This document shows, piece by piece, positions 5,234-14,548 of a DNA stretch of 41,146 nt. The notes under the pieces are model-generated. The model made no database searches and had not been told where the DNA came from. It saw only the letters and a list, made by a program, of their open reading frames with translations. Source of the stretch: a virus; IMG/VR virus record IMGVR_UViG_3300044633_000362, positions 1 through 41,146 of that record; one strand, 5' to 3'. The translations under genes were made by a program, and so were the position numbers. Within the stretch, counting starts at the first letter, position 1. Each line of letters begins with the position of its first letter.

Positions 5234-7243
5234 ATGGTCTTGGCAGCGTCTGGTCCCTCATCCGCTGCTGGGGCCACCATGAAGTCCGCTTCGCAATCGA
5301 ACGCCCCATCTAGCTCTGGACCCCGTGGACCTTCCGGCCCCTCGAACTCCCAGCCGCGCTCGTCTCCCGCAGGTAACTCAGGCGGAGCCCCCGGAGCCAC
5401 CTCGCGCACCTCGAACGGCGGGCTCGGCCAAGGTGGACAAGGTGTTGGCGGGGGTAACTACGGCGGTCCTTCCGGTCCCAATGGTCCTAACAGTGGTCCC
5501 TCGACCGGGGGCGGCTTTAAGGGCTCTACGACCTCCCCGCAGGCTTCCGGTAACATGGGCTACAAGGGTGGCCCCCCGAACGCTGCCGCTGCGAGGGCTT
5601 CGGCGGCTCTTAACGCTGGCCTTAATAGCGGAGCTACGCCCCTTGGTGGCGGCCTTAGGGGACCAACCGCAGGCGCTCTGAACACCTCGCAGGCAATTGG
5701 TGTCGGTAGCGGTGTTGTACGTTCGCCGGGTGGCGCTGCCTTAGGTAGCTTCAGGACGGCTTCGGAGCCTGTGGTTCGGAATTACACATCCGGTCCTGTC
5801 AGTCCAGACACCGCGTACCAGATGCGCTTTAACCCCGGCACTACGGCTAACATTGACCGTATCGTGGGTGCCAAGGTTGTCGGAATGAACCCCGGCGTAA
5901 GGTGGGGCAGCAATCCCGACTACGGACAGATCGGTAACCTCTATAACCAGACTATCTCCGGTGAGGCTGCGTTTAAGGGACCTAAAGCCACTCTCGACCA
6001 GATGTCGGTCGCAAACACCATCGCAAACCGTATGCGTATGGCAAGCGAGGGTGTAGGCCTCCCCGGTAACTTCCCGCCCAACGCTACCTACAATCAGGTT
6101 ATGCGGGGCTTCGATGCCAACGGGCTCCGTGGTACAGACACCTTCGTCGATAACTACAACACTCAGGGTATGGGCCGTCAGATTTCCTACGGCACCACCG
6201 CCCTTGGGTCTCTTTCGCCCAACGCGGGCCTCAATCAGGCCAAGACGAACCCCGCAGTTGCTCAGGAGATGGCTGACTACTACGGTACGTCACCTCAGAA
6301 TGTCACGAACGTTGCTAACGCCACCCATTATTACAATGCTGGTGTCGTGACGCCTTCGTGGGCCAAGAACCTTAGTGATGTCGGTAAATTCGGAAGCCAT
6401 CGCTTTGGCACCGCTGACGTCTCACCTCAGAAAGTTGCCGATCTCGGTTACCGTGCGGCATCGATGGGTAGCGGAAGTCTCCTCGATAGCATTCGGCAGG
6501 CGATGGCTCCCACGACCGACTTGTTTACCAAGACAAGCCGCGAGGACATCGCACCGCCGCCTTCGCAGACCTCCGTACCCTCGTGGTATCAGGGTGACTA
6601 CACAGGCCCCACGGTAACTCGTGGTCCCCTTGGTGACGTTGCGCCCACCGTTCCGTCGAACCGTCAAAGTACGTACACGGGGCGTCCCGTTACGGTCCCT
6701 AGTAACCAGCAATCGACCTACACGGGTCCCGTAGCTCCTCCGTCCAACACCATTGAGGGTGTGATGAAGGATGAAGCCTACAGCTACCCTGTGAAGCCTT
6801 ATGGTTCTAAGACGGCAAGTACCGTCGATGGCGTGTTTGATGTTGTTCCGGGCCTAGGGGTGATCAATAGGGGCTTTGGGCTCTTCGGAAAGTCTGCTGG
6901 GCAGAACATTGTGAACGAAGAGAACAAGCTCGCCAACATGACCCCCGAGCAGCGAGAGCGCTATCGTTCCTATTGGTCTGATAAGCGCGCTAACTCTGCC
7001 GGAAGGGGCGATGAGTCCCGTGGCAGTCGTTACGAAAGCACGGCCCTCCAAGCGTATCGCAATTCCTCCACCACCGCTACCAACAAGTCTCCCTCTGGGA
7101 ACAATGTGTCGGGCGGTGCTTGGGAAGCCGACGCAAAAGCTTACGGCTACTCTGCGGACCAGTTGAAGGACCCGGAGACCCGTGGGCTCATTAAGCAACT
7201 TTGGGACATGGGGTTCATCCCCAAGACAGCCCCCGCAGCATAG
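5234..7243 (+). CDS. Virion ejection protein with SleB-like wall hydrolase domain
   Basis: This 669-residue protein starts at ATG 5234 (GAAGGA upstream). Residues 1-180 are low-complexity Gly/Pro/Ser. Residues ~235-395 resemble the SleB/CwlJ hydrolase family of peptidoglycan lytic enzymes: ISGEA with E244 in the place of the catalytic glutamate, SVANTIANRM, then NATHYYNAGVVTPSWAKN (H365) and GSHRFG (H389). Residues ~430-560 are Pro/Thr-rich with repeated RQSTYTG/QQSTYTG units. The C-terminus contains a DPETRGLIKQLWDMGFIP segment. A likely role is local wall digestion during DNA entry. It is followed by the nozzle-like gene and lies in the virion block. Confidence 0.65.
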   Translation: MVLAASGPSSAAGATMKSASQSNAPSSSGPRGPSGPSNSQPRSSPAGNSGGAPGATSRTSNGGLGQGGQGVGGGNYGGPSGPNGPNSGPSTGGGFKGSTTSPQASGNMGYKGGPPNAAAARASAALNAGLNSGATPLGGGLRGPTAGALNTSQAIGVGSGVVRSPGGAALGSFRTASEPVVRNYTSGPVSPDTAYQMRFNPGTTANIDRIVGAKVVGMNPGVRWGSNPDYGQIGNLYNQTISGEAAFKGPKATLDQMSVANTIANRMRMASEGVGLPGNFPPNATYNQVMRGFDANGLRGTDTFVDNYNTQGMGRQISYGTTALGSLSPNAGLNQAKTNPAVAQEMADYYGTSPQNVTNVANATHYYNAGVVTPSWAKNLSDVGKFGSHRFGTADVSPQKVADLGYRAASMGSGSLLDSIRQAMAPTTDLFTKTSREDIAPPPSQTSVPSWYQGDYTGPTVTRGPLGDVAPTVPSNRQSTYTGRPVTVPSNQQSTYTGPVAPPSNTIEGVMKDEAYSYPVKPYGSKTASTVDGVFDVVPGLGVINRGFGLFGKSAGQNIVNEENKLANMTPEQRERYRSYWSDKRANSAGRGDESRGSRYESTALQAYRNSSTTATNKSPSGNNVSGGAWEADAKAYGYSADQLKDPETRGLIKQLWDMGFIPKTAPAA

Positions 7244-7260
7244 TTATAAGGAACGTCATA

Positions 7261-8970
7261 ATGCCAATTGTACCGATCCGTAACCTCGGTCAGATTGGTG
7301 TCATTACTGACGTAAACGCCTACGACCTTCCGCCTAACGCGGTCTCTATGGCGAACAACGCCCGCTTCGATGACGGAAAGATCAAACGATCCTTCGTGTT
7401 TCGAAGTGTACTCAACACGTCTTCAGAAACTCCGGTCTTCACGTTTACCTACTCAGTTCCCAATGGCTACGACAAGATCGGCATTGCAGATCGTAATGGG
7501 CGCGTGTGGTTCTATCAAAGCGGAAGTGAGATGGATGTCACACAGGTGGATTGGTTTCCGCAGACCACCGTCTCGCTTATCGCCAACGACTATAACGCTC
7601 TCGGCATCGATTTTACCTCGAATGATTACGCAATCCGCATAGGTGACGAAGCGGAGTCACTGTCTGATGAGCCGTACACCTTTACGTACCTTCAGGGCGT
7701 AGGTTACCTCAACAGGTCTGACCGTGTTCCGTGGTATTACGCTGATGGCTCTTCGCAGTTTGCGAACCTTCCGAATTGGAATAGCACATGGCGCTGTAAG
7801 TCTCTTAGGGCGTACAAGGACTACCTTGTGGCACTCAACGTGACCAAGGGTTCCACTCAGTACCCCACGATGGTCAAGTGGTCGGACATTGCTCAGTACA
7901 ACGCTGTGCCCGGATCGTGGGACGCAACGCTGACGACGAACTCCGCAGGTGAAAACACGCTTGCCGAAATGAAGACCCCGATCCTCGATGGTCTTCCGTT
8001 GCGCGACGTTTTCATTCTGTACAGCCAAGAGCAAGTCTGGATGATGGAGGAAACGGGGGATGCCCTCGTGTTCCGCTTCCGCAAACTCTTCGAGAACGTA
8101 GGTATCATTAATACCAATTGCTGCATCGAGGTCGATGGTCGTCATTACGTCTTTGGCTTTGACGATATCTACGTCCACGATGGCAACAGTGTCGAAACGA
8201 TCCTTGATGGTCGCAACTGGCACTACGTCTATGGCAACTTGAACAAGGCTGAGACCAGCAAGTTCTGGGTCCAGCATAACCCATACTCCTCCGAGATCAT
8301 GTTCGCGTACGTCTCTGGGGATGCTAACGCTAACTTCATAGCCACAAGCTACCCAAACCGCGCCGCTGTCTACAACTACAAGAACCAAACGTGGTCCTTC
8401 GTAGACCTTCCGCTGGCTTCACGTCCAACTTCCGCTAACTTCTCGACCTCAACGACTTGGGCAAACGCCACGGGTTCTTGGGAAGCGACGGGTGGCACTT
8501 GGTACGGCCAAGACGAAGGCGGCGATGACGTTCTGTTCATGGCGGGTGTCGCCAGTGCCGCTAACGGACTGACGGCCTCACGCCTCTACGGCTACGAAGA
8601 GCCAAACGGAGGTGTCCTTCCGTTCGGTATCAACACTGAGGCTACCAAGCCAATGTTTGTCGAGCGGATCGCCATTGATCTGGACGACACCGGGGAAGAA
8701 CTGAGGGCCTACAAGGTCATCAAGAGCATCTACCCACAGGTCGAGGTGCGGTCACCTACGCAGACCATCGACTTCAAGTTTGACGGTGTGGAGTTCCCCG
8801 GATCGTCCGTCACTTGGTCTACCCAAGTCAGCTTTACGCCTAACTCTGGATACAAAGTAGATACCCGAGAGAACGGACGTTACCTAGCGTGGCGAATGGA
8901 AAGCACGGACAACAACGACTTTGAGGTCTCAGGGTTTGACCTTGATGTCGTCACGACCGGAAGGCGCTAA
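7261..8970 (+). CDS. Tail nozzle/hub-like structural protein
   Basis: This 569-residue protein starts at ATG 7261 behind AAGGAACG; an upstream TTG in frame would run into the previous gene. It is mostly beta-strand, with aromatic repeats (VYNYKNQTWSFVDLPL, VWFYQSG) suggesting a beta-propeller. Its opening, DVNAYDLPPNAVSMANNARFDDGKI, is a pattern seen at the start of tail hub/nozzle proteins of short-tailed phages (recollection). By position and fold style it would be the tail nozzle (P22 gp10-type role) at the tip of the short tail. No enzymatic motif was seen. It sits 5 bases before the next gene. Confidence 0.6.
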   Translation: MPIVPIRNLGQIGVITDVNAYDLPPNAVSMANNARFDDGKIKRSFVFRSVLNTSSETPVFTFTYSVPNGYDKIGIADRNGRVWFYQSGSEMDVTQVDWFPQTTVSLIANDYNALGIDFTSNDYAIRIGDEAESLSDEPYTFTYLQGVGYLNRSDRVPWYYADGSSQFANLPNWNSTWRCKSLRAYKDYLVALNVTKGSTQYPTMVKWSDIAQYNAVPGSWDATLTTNSAGENTLAEMKTPILDGLPLRDVFILYSQEQVWMMEETGDALVFRFRKLFENVGIINTNCCIEVDGRHYVFGFDDIYVHDGNSVETILDGRNWHYVYGNLNKAETSKFWVQHNPYSSEIMFAYVSGDANANFIATSYPNRAAVYNYKNQTWSFVDLPLASRPTSANFSTSTTWANATGSWEATGGTWYGQDEGGDDVLFMAGVASAANGLTASRLYGYEEPNGGVLPFGINTEATKPMFVERIAIDLDDTGEELRAYKVIKSIYPQVEVRSPTQTIDFKFDGVEFPGSSVTWSTQVSFTPNSGYKVDTRENGRYLAWRMESTDNNDFEVSGFDLDVVTTGRR

Positions 8971-8975
8971 CGACG

Positions 8976-9284
8976 ATGGCTTATGACATCCAAGACCTTG
9001 TGGTCATTCCGTATCGACGCGCCCCACAGCCGCTTTTGTCTCACGGGAAGTCTCCCGAAGACATCGAGCGCTCCCACAAGAACCTTCACGTTTACCTTGC
9101 GACCGAGTTCCGCAAGCTTGAGCAAACGCTCGCAACCCTCGTCAACGCAGCCCCTCAGGTCGCCTTTAAGGAACCGAGTGAGCTGATGATCGGGATGATC
9201 CGATACGCCAAGGCACCTTGGGACCCTTTGGGGACCGGAGATGCGTGGGTCTATTGGGACGGTTCTGCTTGGACCGCATTGTAA
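8976..9284 (+). CDS. Small virion-block protein
   Basis: This 102-residue protein begins MAYDIQDLVVIPYRRAPQPLL with a ribosome binding site (GGAAGG) in the end of the preceding gene. A central helix (SPEDIERSHKNLHVYLATEFRKLEQTLATLV) is followed by a short aromatic C-terminus ending AWVYWDGSAWTAL. The helix-plus-beta-tail form recalls small tail-assembly or fibre-adaptor proteins. Its function is not known; its position between nozzle-like and ejection proteins suggests a tail role. Confidence 0.6.
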   Translation: MAYDIQDLVVIPYRRAPQPLLSHGKSPEDIERSHKNLHVYLATEFRKLEQTLATLVNAAPQVAFKEPSELMIGMIRYAKAPWDPLGTGDAWVYWDGSAWTAL

Positions 9285-9300
9285 CACAATATCTTTTTTT
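9278..9300 (+). terminator. Weak hairpin plus T-run
   Basis: ATTGT (9278-9282) and ACAAT (9286-9290) can pair across a 3-base loop, followed by seven T (9294-9300). The stem is only 5 A/T-rich pairs, so it would at most attenuate transcription between the genes at 8976 and 9315. Confidence 0.3.
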
Positions 9301-9314
9301 GAGGAATAAGAACG

Positions 9315-10370
9315 ATGGGTCTTTGGGACACCGTAGCCAGCGTGGGGTCAACCCTAGTCGGTGGCCTTCTCGGAGGCTCAAGCGGTTCAAACGCTAACAA
9401 CGCTTCGGCAAAAACCACGACAGCCCCTTGGAAAGTACAGCAGCCGTATCTCCTTGGCGGCTTTTCGGACGCTGCCAGTGCCTACAACTCTCTTAAGTCG
9501 CAGCCGTTCTATCAGGGCGATCTGTACGCTGGCATGACGCCAATACAGAACCAAGCCATCGCTGGTACGCAGAACTTTGCGACCGGGGCAGGGACTGAGA
9601 CGGCCTCGAACATGCTTGGGGCATCCAACGCTTCTCTCAATGGCGCAGGCGGCCAGATGATGGCTGGCGGGGCCTTGATGGGCTTTGATCCCGGCAACGC
9701 TACGGCAGGCAACATCTACGATGCCTCTCGCTACGCTGATAACCCCTACATGAGTGGGATGATCGACGCGGCGTCCCGTGACGTTACGCGCAATCTTACC
9801 GAAGATGTCCTCCCCGGCATTAACCGCCTTGGGTCAGCGACGGGTAACACCAACTCCTCGCGTACGGGCGTTGCTGAAGGTATTGCCCTTCGAGGCGCAC
9901 AGGACCGCCTTGGTGACATTTCCGCAGGTATGCGTGGCGATGCTTATCAGCAGGGCCTTTCGCTGGCTGAGAATGCCCGTGGTTCTAACATGAACGCCCG
10001 CCTCAACTCCCTCACGAACGCTGGTAACATCTACGGCAATGCGTTCGGTCAGGGTCTTCAGGGCACCGCAGCGGGTCTCACCGCAGGCTACAATAACCTC
10101 GACGCTCTCAGCAAGGCAGGCGCTCTGCAACAGCAGGACCAGCAGGGCCAGATGAACGCGGACTTTGCCAAGTGGCAGGGCGGCGACCAGCGGTCCTTCG
10201 ATCTTCTCGACCGCTACATGCAGGCTGTCGGCGGCTCCTATGGTTCCACCAAAACTTCTACCGCAGACAACGGTCAGCCTACGTGGATGAACACGCTTCA
10301 GGGTGCCGTTGGCGGCGCTTCGGCAGGCTTGGGCCTCTACGGGCAGTACAAAGACATATTCAGTAAATAA
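9315..10370 (+). CDS. Internal virion / DNA ejection protein
   Basis: This 351-residue protein starts at ATG 9315 (GAGGAA upstream). It is rich in Gly, Ala, Asn and Ser. An N-terminal hydrophobic glycine segment (VASVGSTLVGGLLGGSSG) and a C-terminal one (LQGAVGGASAGLGLYGQY) flank a long helical centre with many Asn/Gln. These are typical of small ejection proteins that insert into the host envelope (P22 gp7/gp20-type role), although no residue-level match can be claimed. It is the second of four probable ejection-protein genes before the terminases. Confidence 0.55.
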   Translation: MGLWDTVASVGSTLVGGLLGGSSGSNANNASAKTTTAPWKVQQPYLLGGFSDAASAYNSLKSQPFYQGDLYAGMTPIQNQAIAGTQNFATGAGTETASNMLGASNASLNGAGGQMMAGGALMGFDPGNATAGNIYDASRYADNPYMSGMIDAASRDVTRNLTEDVLPGINRLGSATGNTNSSRTGVAEGIALRGAQDRLGDISAGMRGDAYQQGLSLAENARGSNMNARLNSLTNAGNIYGNAFGQGLQGTAAGLTAGYNNLDALSKAGALQQQDQQGQMNADFAKWQGGDQRSFDLLDRYMQAVGGSYGSTKTSTADNGQPTWMNTLQGAVGGASAGLGLYGQYKDIFSK

Positions 10371-10384
10371 CGGAGGCATCTTCG

Positions 10385-11683
10385 ATGGCCGCAATCTATG
10401 ATGCCCTCGGCAACTACATGGGGGACGATGGTCTACCAGAACCCGGCGCTCTCATGCAGCCGCCCCCGGTAGCACCGCCCGCTGGCACCGCGCCACTTGC
10501 GGGTACGGCGGCTCTGTCCGCACCTGTGGCCCCCGCGATGCCCCAGATGCCCCCGCCCGCTTTGGAGCAGCCTACGGACGTTATGGGCTATGGTCTTCCT
10601 GAGGGTGTCCTTGGTCCTAGTACCTACGCCGAACCCGTCATGGGCGAAGGGGCACTCATGGCGGCTAACGCTCCTGAGGGTGCCCTTATGCAACCCCAGC
10701 AAGACAACGGTATCTTTAGTTTCCTTAACAAGCCGGGGGCTTCTGATAGCCTCGTGGCGTTTGGCAGTGCAATGCTGCGGGCTCCCACGTTCGGTGAGGG
10801 TCTCGCCAATGCAGCGGACGCTGTGACGACGGTTGCCCAGCAGTACCGTGAGCCGACCCCGCGTGAGATTTCGCTTGCCCAGATGCGCGGTAAGCTCGCA
10901 AGGTCCGCAAGCGGTCAGGATGTCCCTGCGTATCAGAAGGGCGACATTTGGTATGCCCCCGGTGGCGGGGCGTATCGTGAGGTCTTCGATCCGACCTCAG
11001 GTTCCAAGTTTATGAATATCCAAACGGGACAGATGGTCCAGATGCTTCCTGAGGGTTCTCAGCAGCGTGTGGACAGCGGTATGGGCGAGCGTTCGCGTGA
11101 TGAGCAGAAGATGCTCACGGGCGTGCGTGACTCAGCCGACAAGGCATTCTCTAACCTCCAGCTTTACGATGACCTTGAGTCCCTGATACCGACCTCCGGT
11201 ACAGGCCCCGATGTTGTCTCGCAGGCCAAGCGTGGCTTTGTGCAGGCTACGGGTATTGACCTTGAAGGTGTCGATCTTAGCGACATGCAGGTTGTTAACT
11301 CGCTTGTACGCCAGCTTGAGCTTCAGATGGCAGAGTCCCAGCGTGGCCTTGGTCAGCTTACCGAAGCCGAGCGTGACATCATCCGTCAGTCGCTTGTCAC
11401 TCTCGACACCAATCCGCAGGCCATTCGCCAGATCATTGGAACGCTCCGTGGTCGTGCTGAAAAGGCACAGCGTCTGTACGGTGAGTGGATGGACATGCCG
11501 AGCGATGTCAAACAGTCCCAATACAATGGGTCGTTTGAGAACTTCTCTTGGTATTGGAAAAAGTCAAACTCGGGCTCTCGTGGCTCAACCGGAGGTGGAC
11601 CTGACGTTGGCGCGGTCCAAGACGGATATCGATTTAAAGGCGGCGATCCCGCTGCTGAAACCAGTTGGGAAAAGGTAAACTAA
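10385..11683 (+). CDS. Internal virion / ejection protein
   Basis: This 432-residue protein starts at ATG 10385 (GGAGG 9 bases upstream). Residues 1-95 are Pro/Ala-rich and disordered. A conserved-looking block, NKPGASDSLVAFGSAMLRAP, follows at ~115. The middle and C-terminus (~240-390) are helical with Gln/Arg/Leu-rich stretches (VVNSLVRQLELQMAESQRGLGQLTEAERDIIRQS), followed by a Gly-rich tail. It abuts the next gene with no gap (stop at 11683, ATG at 11684). Context suggests DNA ejection or an internal core; no enzyme motif is visible. Confidence 0.55.
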   Translation: MAAIYDALGNYMGDDGLPEPGALMQPPPVAPPAGTAPLAGTAALSAPVAPAMPQMPPPALEQPTDVMGYGLPEGVLGPSTYAEPVMGEGALMAANAPEGALMQPQQDNGIFSFLNKPGASDSLVAFGSAMLRAPTFGEGLANAADAVTTVAQQYREPTPREISLAQMRGKLARSASGQDVPAYQKGDIWYAPGGGAYREVFDPTSGSKFMNIQTGQMVQMLPEGSQQRVDSGMGERSRDEQKMLTGVRDSADKAFSNLQLYDDLESLIPTSGTGPDVVSQAKRGFVQATGIDLEGVDLSDMQVVNSLVRQLELQMAESQRGLGQLTEAERDIIRQSLVTLDTNPQAIRQIIGTLRGRAEKAQRLYGEWMDMPSDVKQSQYNGSFENFSWYWKKSNSGSRGSTGGGPDVGAVQDGYRFKGGDPAAETSWEKVN

Positions 11684-14041
11684 ATGGGCGCTCCGTGGGA
11701 AATGTACCAGCAGAACGCGGCCCCGGCCTCTAAGGGGCCTTGGTCGAAGTATGGGTCTGGTGGAACTCCTGCGGAAGCTTCCGCCCCTCCTAAGCAGATC
11801 AATTACCAAGATGCTACTGACGACCCAACGTGGATCAAGAACGCCCGTACCCTCTACAAAGAGGTCAACAAGGCGGACCCCAAGGATGACTTTGAGGCCA
11901 CAAACTTCCTCAAGGACTACCTGTACGACTTCAACTATCGTCTTGCAGGCTCCGACAAGGTGGGTCTCCGTAACACCTTTGGTGTCGCGAGTGACGTGGG
12001 TTCCTTCAGTCCCGAAGGTAAGCAGGCGTTCCTCGATGCCCAACAGCAGTTCGAAGGTTTCGACACTACGCTTGCTGGCGTCCTTGAAGCTGGACAGCGC
12101 GTTATCACTGACCCCACGACCTATCTGGGTCTCGGGGGCGGTACGGTTGTCAAGCAGGGCGTCAAGGAAGGTATCAAAGAGACCGCAAAGCAGGGCCTGA
12201 AGAGAGGCTTGGTACGCGGTATTGGTACTGGCGTTGCTGAAGGTGCCGTGTACGCAGGTGCTTCCGATCTCGGCCAACAGCAGGCTCAAGTCAACGCAGG
12301 TGGACAGGAAGCCATCGACTACGGTCAGCTTGCGACTAACGCAGGAATTGGCGCAGGTGTCGGTGGTGCCGTAGGTGGCGTTGTAGGTGGCGGTATTGGC
12401 TATAAGGCCGAACGTAACCCCACAGTACAGGCCGCTAGGCGCATCGTTGAGGACCCCGAAGTAGCATCACGCGGCGCTGAAATCACCATGCGTATGGCCG
12501 ATCTTCAGGACTCAGTGCAGAAGCTGTCTCCAGAAGCGTTCGTTGGCAAGGAGCAGGTTAACGCTAACCTTGCGCCGCTCAAAGGTGACGTAAAGAGTGC
12601 CATTGATCAAATGGGGCTCGACAAGAACACCGCCCGCAAGTTGAAGGAAGGTCTAGACAAGGCGTCTGGCATTTCCGAAGAGGATATTACAAAACTCCGG
12701 TCCATGCCGGGGGGCAATGCGGTCGCTGAGAACATTATGTTCCTGCGACAGGCTAACGCCATGACACGTCCTATCCCTAACGACGGGCTAATCCCGAAGA
12801 TGGGGCGGTTCGCACTCGACAAGATCAGCCCCGCTCCGTGGCTCACGGACCCCATCAAGTCGGTTCTGTTTCCCGCACGTATTTCAGGCGAACTTCGTGT
12901 TGCAAACCTTACACGGGACCGCAAGATCGCTGAAGAAATCCTCCGTCTACAGGGGCCGTCAAAGGCCACCAGTGGTCGCGAGTGGTTGCTTGATCAGGGC
13001 CTGAAAATGGCAAAGGTCAGACAGGAGCTTCGGGCGAAGCAAGCGGCTTTGGATGAAAAGGCCAAGGCAGACTTTGAGCTTCGTCGTGATGCGCGGAAAG
13101 CTGAGGTTATCAAGAAGCGTGCTGATGCAGATCAAGCGCGGAGTGACAAGCTTAAGAAAGCCTCTGAAGCAAAGGCGGCTAAATCGGCGGTTACTGGCGT
13201 ACCTGAGTTGGACAATTGGTTCTCCGATCCTCTGAACAGGGCGACCCTAGACGCCACGCGCACTCGTATGACAGCGGGTGCAGCATTTGATCGCCAGCGT
13301 AACCAATCGTTCCAGCAGAACGTCAAGACCAACACAGGGCTTGGAAAGCAGCAAAATGCTGAGACCGCCAAGCAGGAACGTGAGGTCGCAAGCTCCTTCG
13401 AGGAAGCTCTTTCTCGCGTGAACTCCAAGATGGCGTTTGAGAATAAGCTCAACCAACAGCGTATGAGCCAGCTTAAAATCGAAGAGAAGGCCCTCGCAGA
13501 AGCACAAGCGTCAGTGTCGGTGGCTAAGGGCAAGGAAGGCAGGGCCTTCGATCAGGCTTTACGTAAGACCACGGCAAAGATGAAATCTCTGGCAGCGCTA
13601 GAGAAGTTCAAGCAACGTGAGTTGGCGCGTCAGGTAAAGGCTGCTCAAGCTGGTGAAGAGGCGAAGCCCATTAGGTCTCGCAAGTTCACCACGTCAAAGG
13701 AACAGCCGAAAACGTCTGGAGACCGTAAGGAAACTAGCCGGAATGAAGATACGCCGCGCTCTGGGGGTTCCGAAGTCAGAAACCCCATCTCTTATCAGGC
13801 GGGCACTGACACTATTCTGGATTTCCAGCGTAGGGCTCTTGATGCCGCAGAGCGTCAACCGGATAAAAAGGTCGGGCAGCTCCTTAAGAGAGCCGTAGAA
13901 GACATGGTTCTTGCTAAAAATGACCAACAGAAGCGCCAAGCAGCTTACGACAAGGCAGCAGATGCTGCTCTTGAACTCGGCGGTGAGGCTTTGGATTTCA
14001 TTGACGAGAACCTGTACTTCCTCGTGAAGAAATACCAGTAA
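11684..14041 (+). CDS. Large internal virion / ejection protein
   Basis: This 785-residue protein starts at ATG 11684, directly after the previous stop. A disordered N-terminus is followed by a globular region (~45-190), then a glycine/alanine/valine segment (~210-240, IGAGVGGAVGGVVGGGIGY) that could span a membrane. A very long Lys/Glu/Gln/Ala-rich C-terminal half (~430-660) is probably coiled coil. This architecture fits a protein stored in the capsid and ejected to form a trans-envelope channel. No lytic transglycosylase motif was noticed; the wall-hydrolase role probably belongs to the protein at 5234. Confidence 0.6.
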   Translation: MGAPWEMYQQNAAPASKGPWSKYGSGGTPAEASAPPKQINYQDATDDPTWIKNARTLYKEVNKADPKDDFEATNFLKDYLYDFNYRLAGSDKVGLRNTFGVASDVGSFSPEGKQAFLDAQQQFEGFDTTLAGVLEAGQRVITDPTTYLGLGGGTVVKQGVKEGIKETAKQGLKRGLVRGIGTGVAEGAVYAGASDLGQQQAQVNAGGQEAIDYGQLATNAGIGAGVGGAVGGVVGGGIGYKAERNPTVQAARRIVEDPEVASRGAEITMRMADLQDSVQKLSPEAFVGKEQVNANLAPLKGDVKSAIDQMGLDKNTARKLKEGLDKASGISEEDITKLRSMPGGNAVAENIMFLRQANAMTRPIPNDGLIPKMGRFALDKISPAPWLTDPIKSVLFPARISGELRVANLTRDRKIAEEILRLQGPSKATSGREWLLDQGLKMAKVRQELRAKQAALDEKAKADFELRRDARKAEVIKKRADADQARSDKLKKASEAKAAKSAVTGVPELDNWFSDPLNRATLDATRTRMTAGAAFDRQRNQSFQQNVKTNTGLGKQQNAETAKQEREVASSFEEALSRVNSKMAFENKLNQQRMSQLKIEEKALAEAQASVSVAKGKEGRAFDQALRKTTAKMKSLAALEKFKQRELARQVKAAQAGEEAKPIRSRKFTTSKEQPKTSGDRKETSRNEDTPRSGGSEVRNPISYQAGTDTILDFQRRALDAAERQPDKKVGQLLKRAVEDMVLAKNDQQKRQAAYDKAADAALELGGEALDFIDENLYFLVKKYQ

Positions 14042-14053
14042 AGTGAGAGCATT

Positions 14054-14548
14054 TTGATCAACGCAATCGACGTCTTGAGGGTTCTTGAGTCATTCAAGGC
14101 CCTCAAGGCCACTAACGAAATCCCCAACGACACAAAGAAGCGCATCGCAGGCGAGCTATTATCGCTCGTTCCCTCTGAACTCATGGTTCCCACGGCAAAA
14201 GTTACCGCTGAAACCGTTCGAGACCTGTTGAAAGCTTATATCACCGATGGAAATACCTCCAGAGAAGCCAGAACTACCGGAGGAGCCCCCGAAGCGGAAG
14301 CGCGGAAGGCCCCGGAAGGAACCAGCGCCCCCAAAGAAGCCCAAGAAGCGGGTGTTGGGGCGAAAGAAGTCCCCGAAGTCTCTCAATCCGTGCGCCCGCC
14401 GAACCAGCAAGAAGTGGCAGGGACCGGGGATCGGGATCGTGTCCAAGAGCAAGCTCAACGAACTCTGGGCAGACCCGGAGTGGCGGGCAAAGAAGCTCGA
14501 AGCGATGAAAAGCGTAAAGGGCAGGGGAAGGCCCCACGGCGTCCCTGA
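14054..14548 (+). CDS. Hypothetical protein overlapping the small terminase gene
   Basis: TTG at 14054 begins a 164-residue frame behind GAGAGC. Residues 1-70 (INAIDVLRVLESFKALKATNEIPNDTKK...) look like a genuine helical domain. From ~71 the frame continues through 302 bases of the small terminase gene in another register, and the translation becomes Glu/Ala/Gly/Pro-rich without clear structure. Three readings are possible: real dual coding, a frameshift that fuses the N-terminal domain to the terminase (a +1 shift near 14240), or a sequence error. The N-terminal part is likely real; the C-terminal part is doubtful. Confidence 0.5.
   Translation: MINAIDVLRVLESFKALKATNEIPNDTKKRIAGELLSLVPSELMVPTAKVTAETVRDLLKAYITDGNTSREARTTGGAPEAEARKAPEGTSAPKEAQEAGVGAKEVPEVSQSVRPPNQQEVAGTGDRDRVQEQAQRTLGRPGVAGKEARSDEKRKGQGKAPRRP

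Noticed and set aside
7657-8388. 243-codon leftward frame
   Set aside because: Antisense shadow of the nozzle-like gene; the sense frame is clearly coding.
11585-12289. 234-codon leftward frame
   Set aside because: Antisense shadow within the ejection-protein gene; no start signal.
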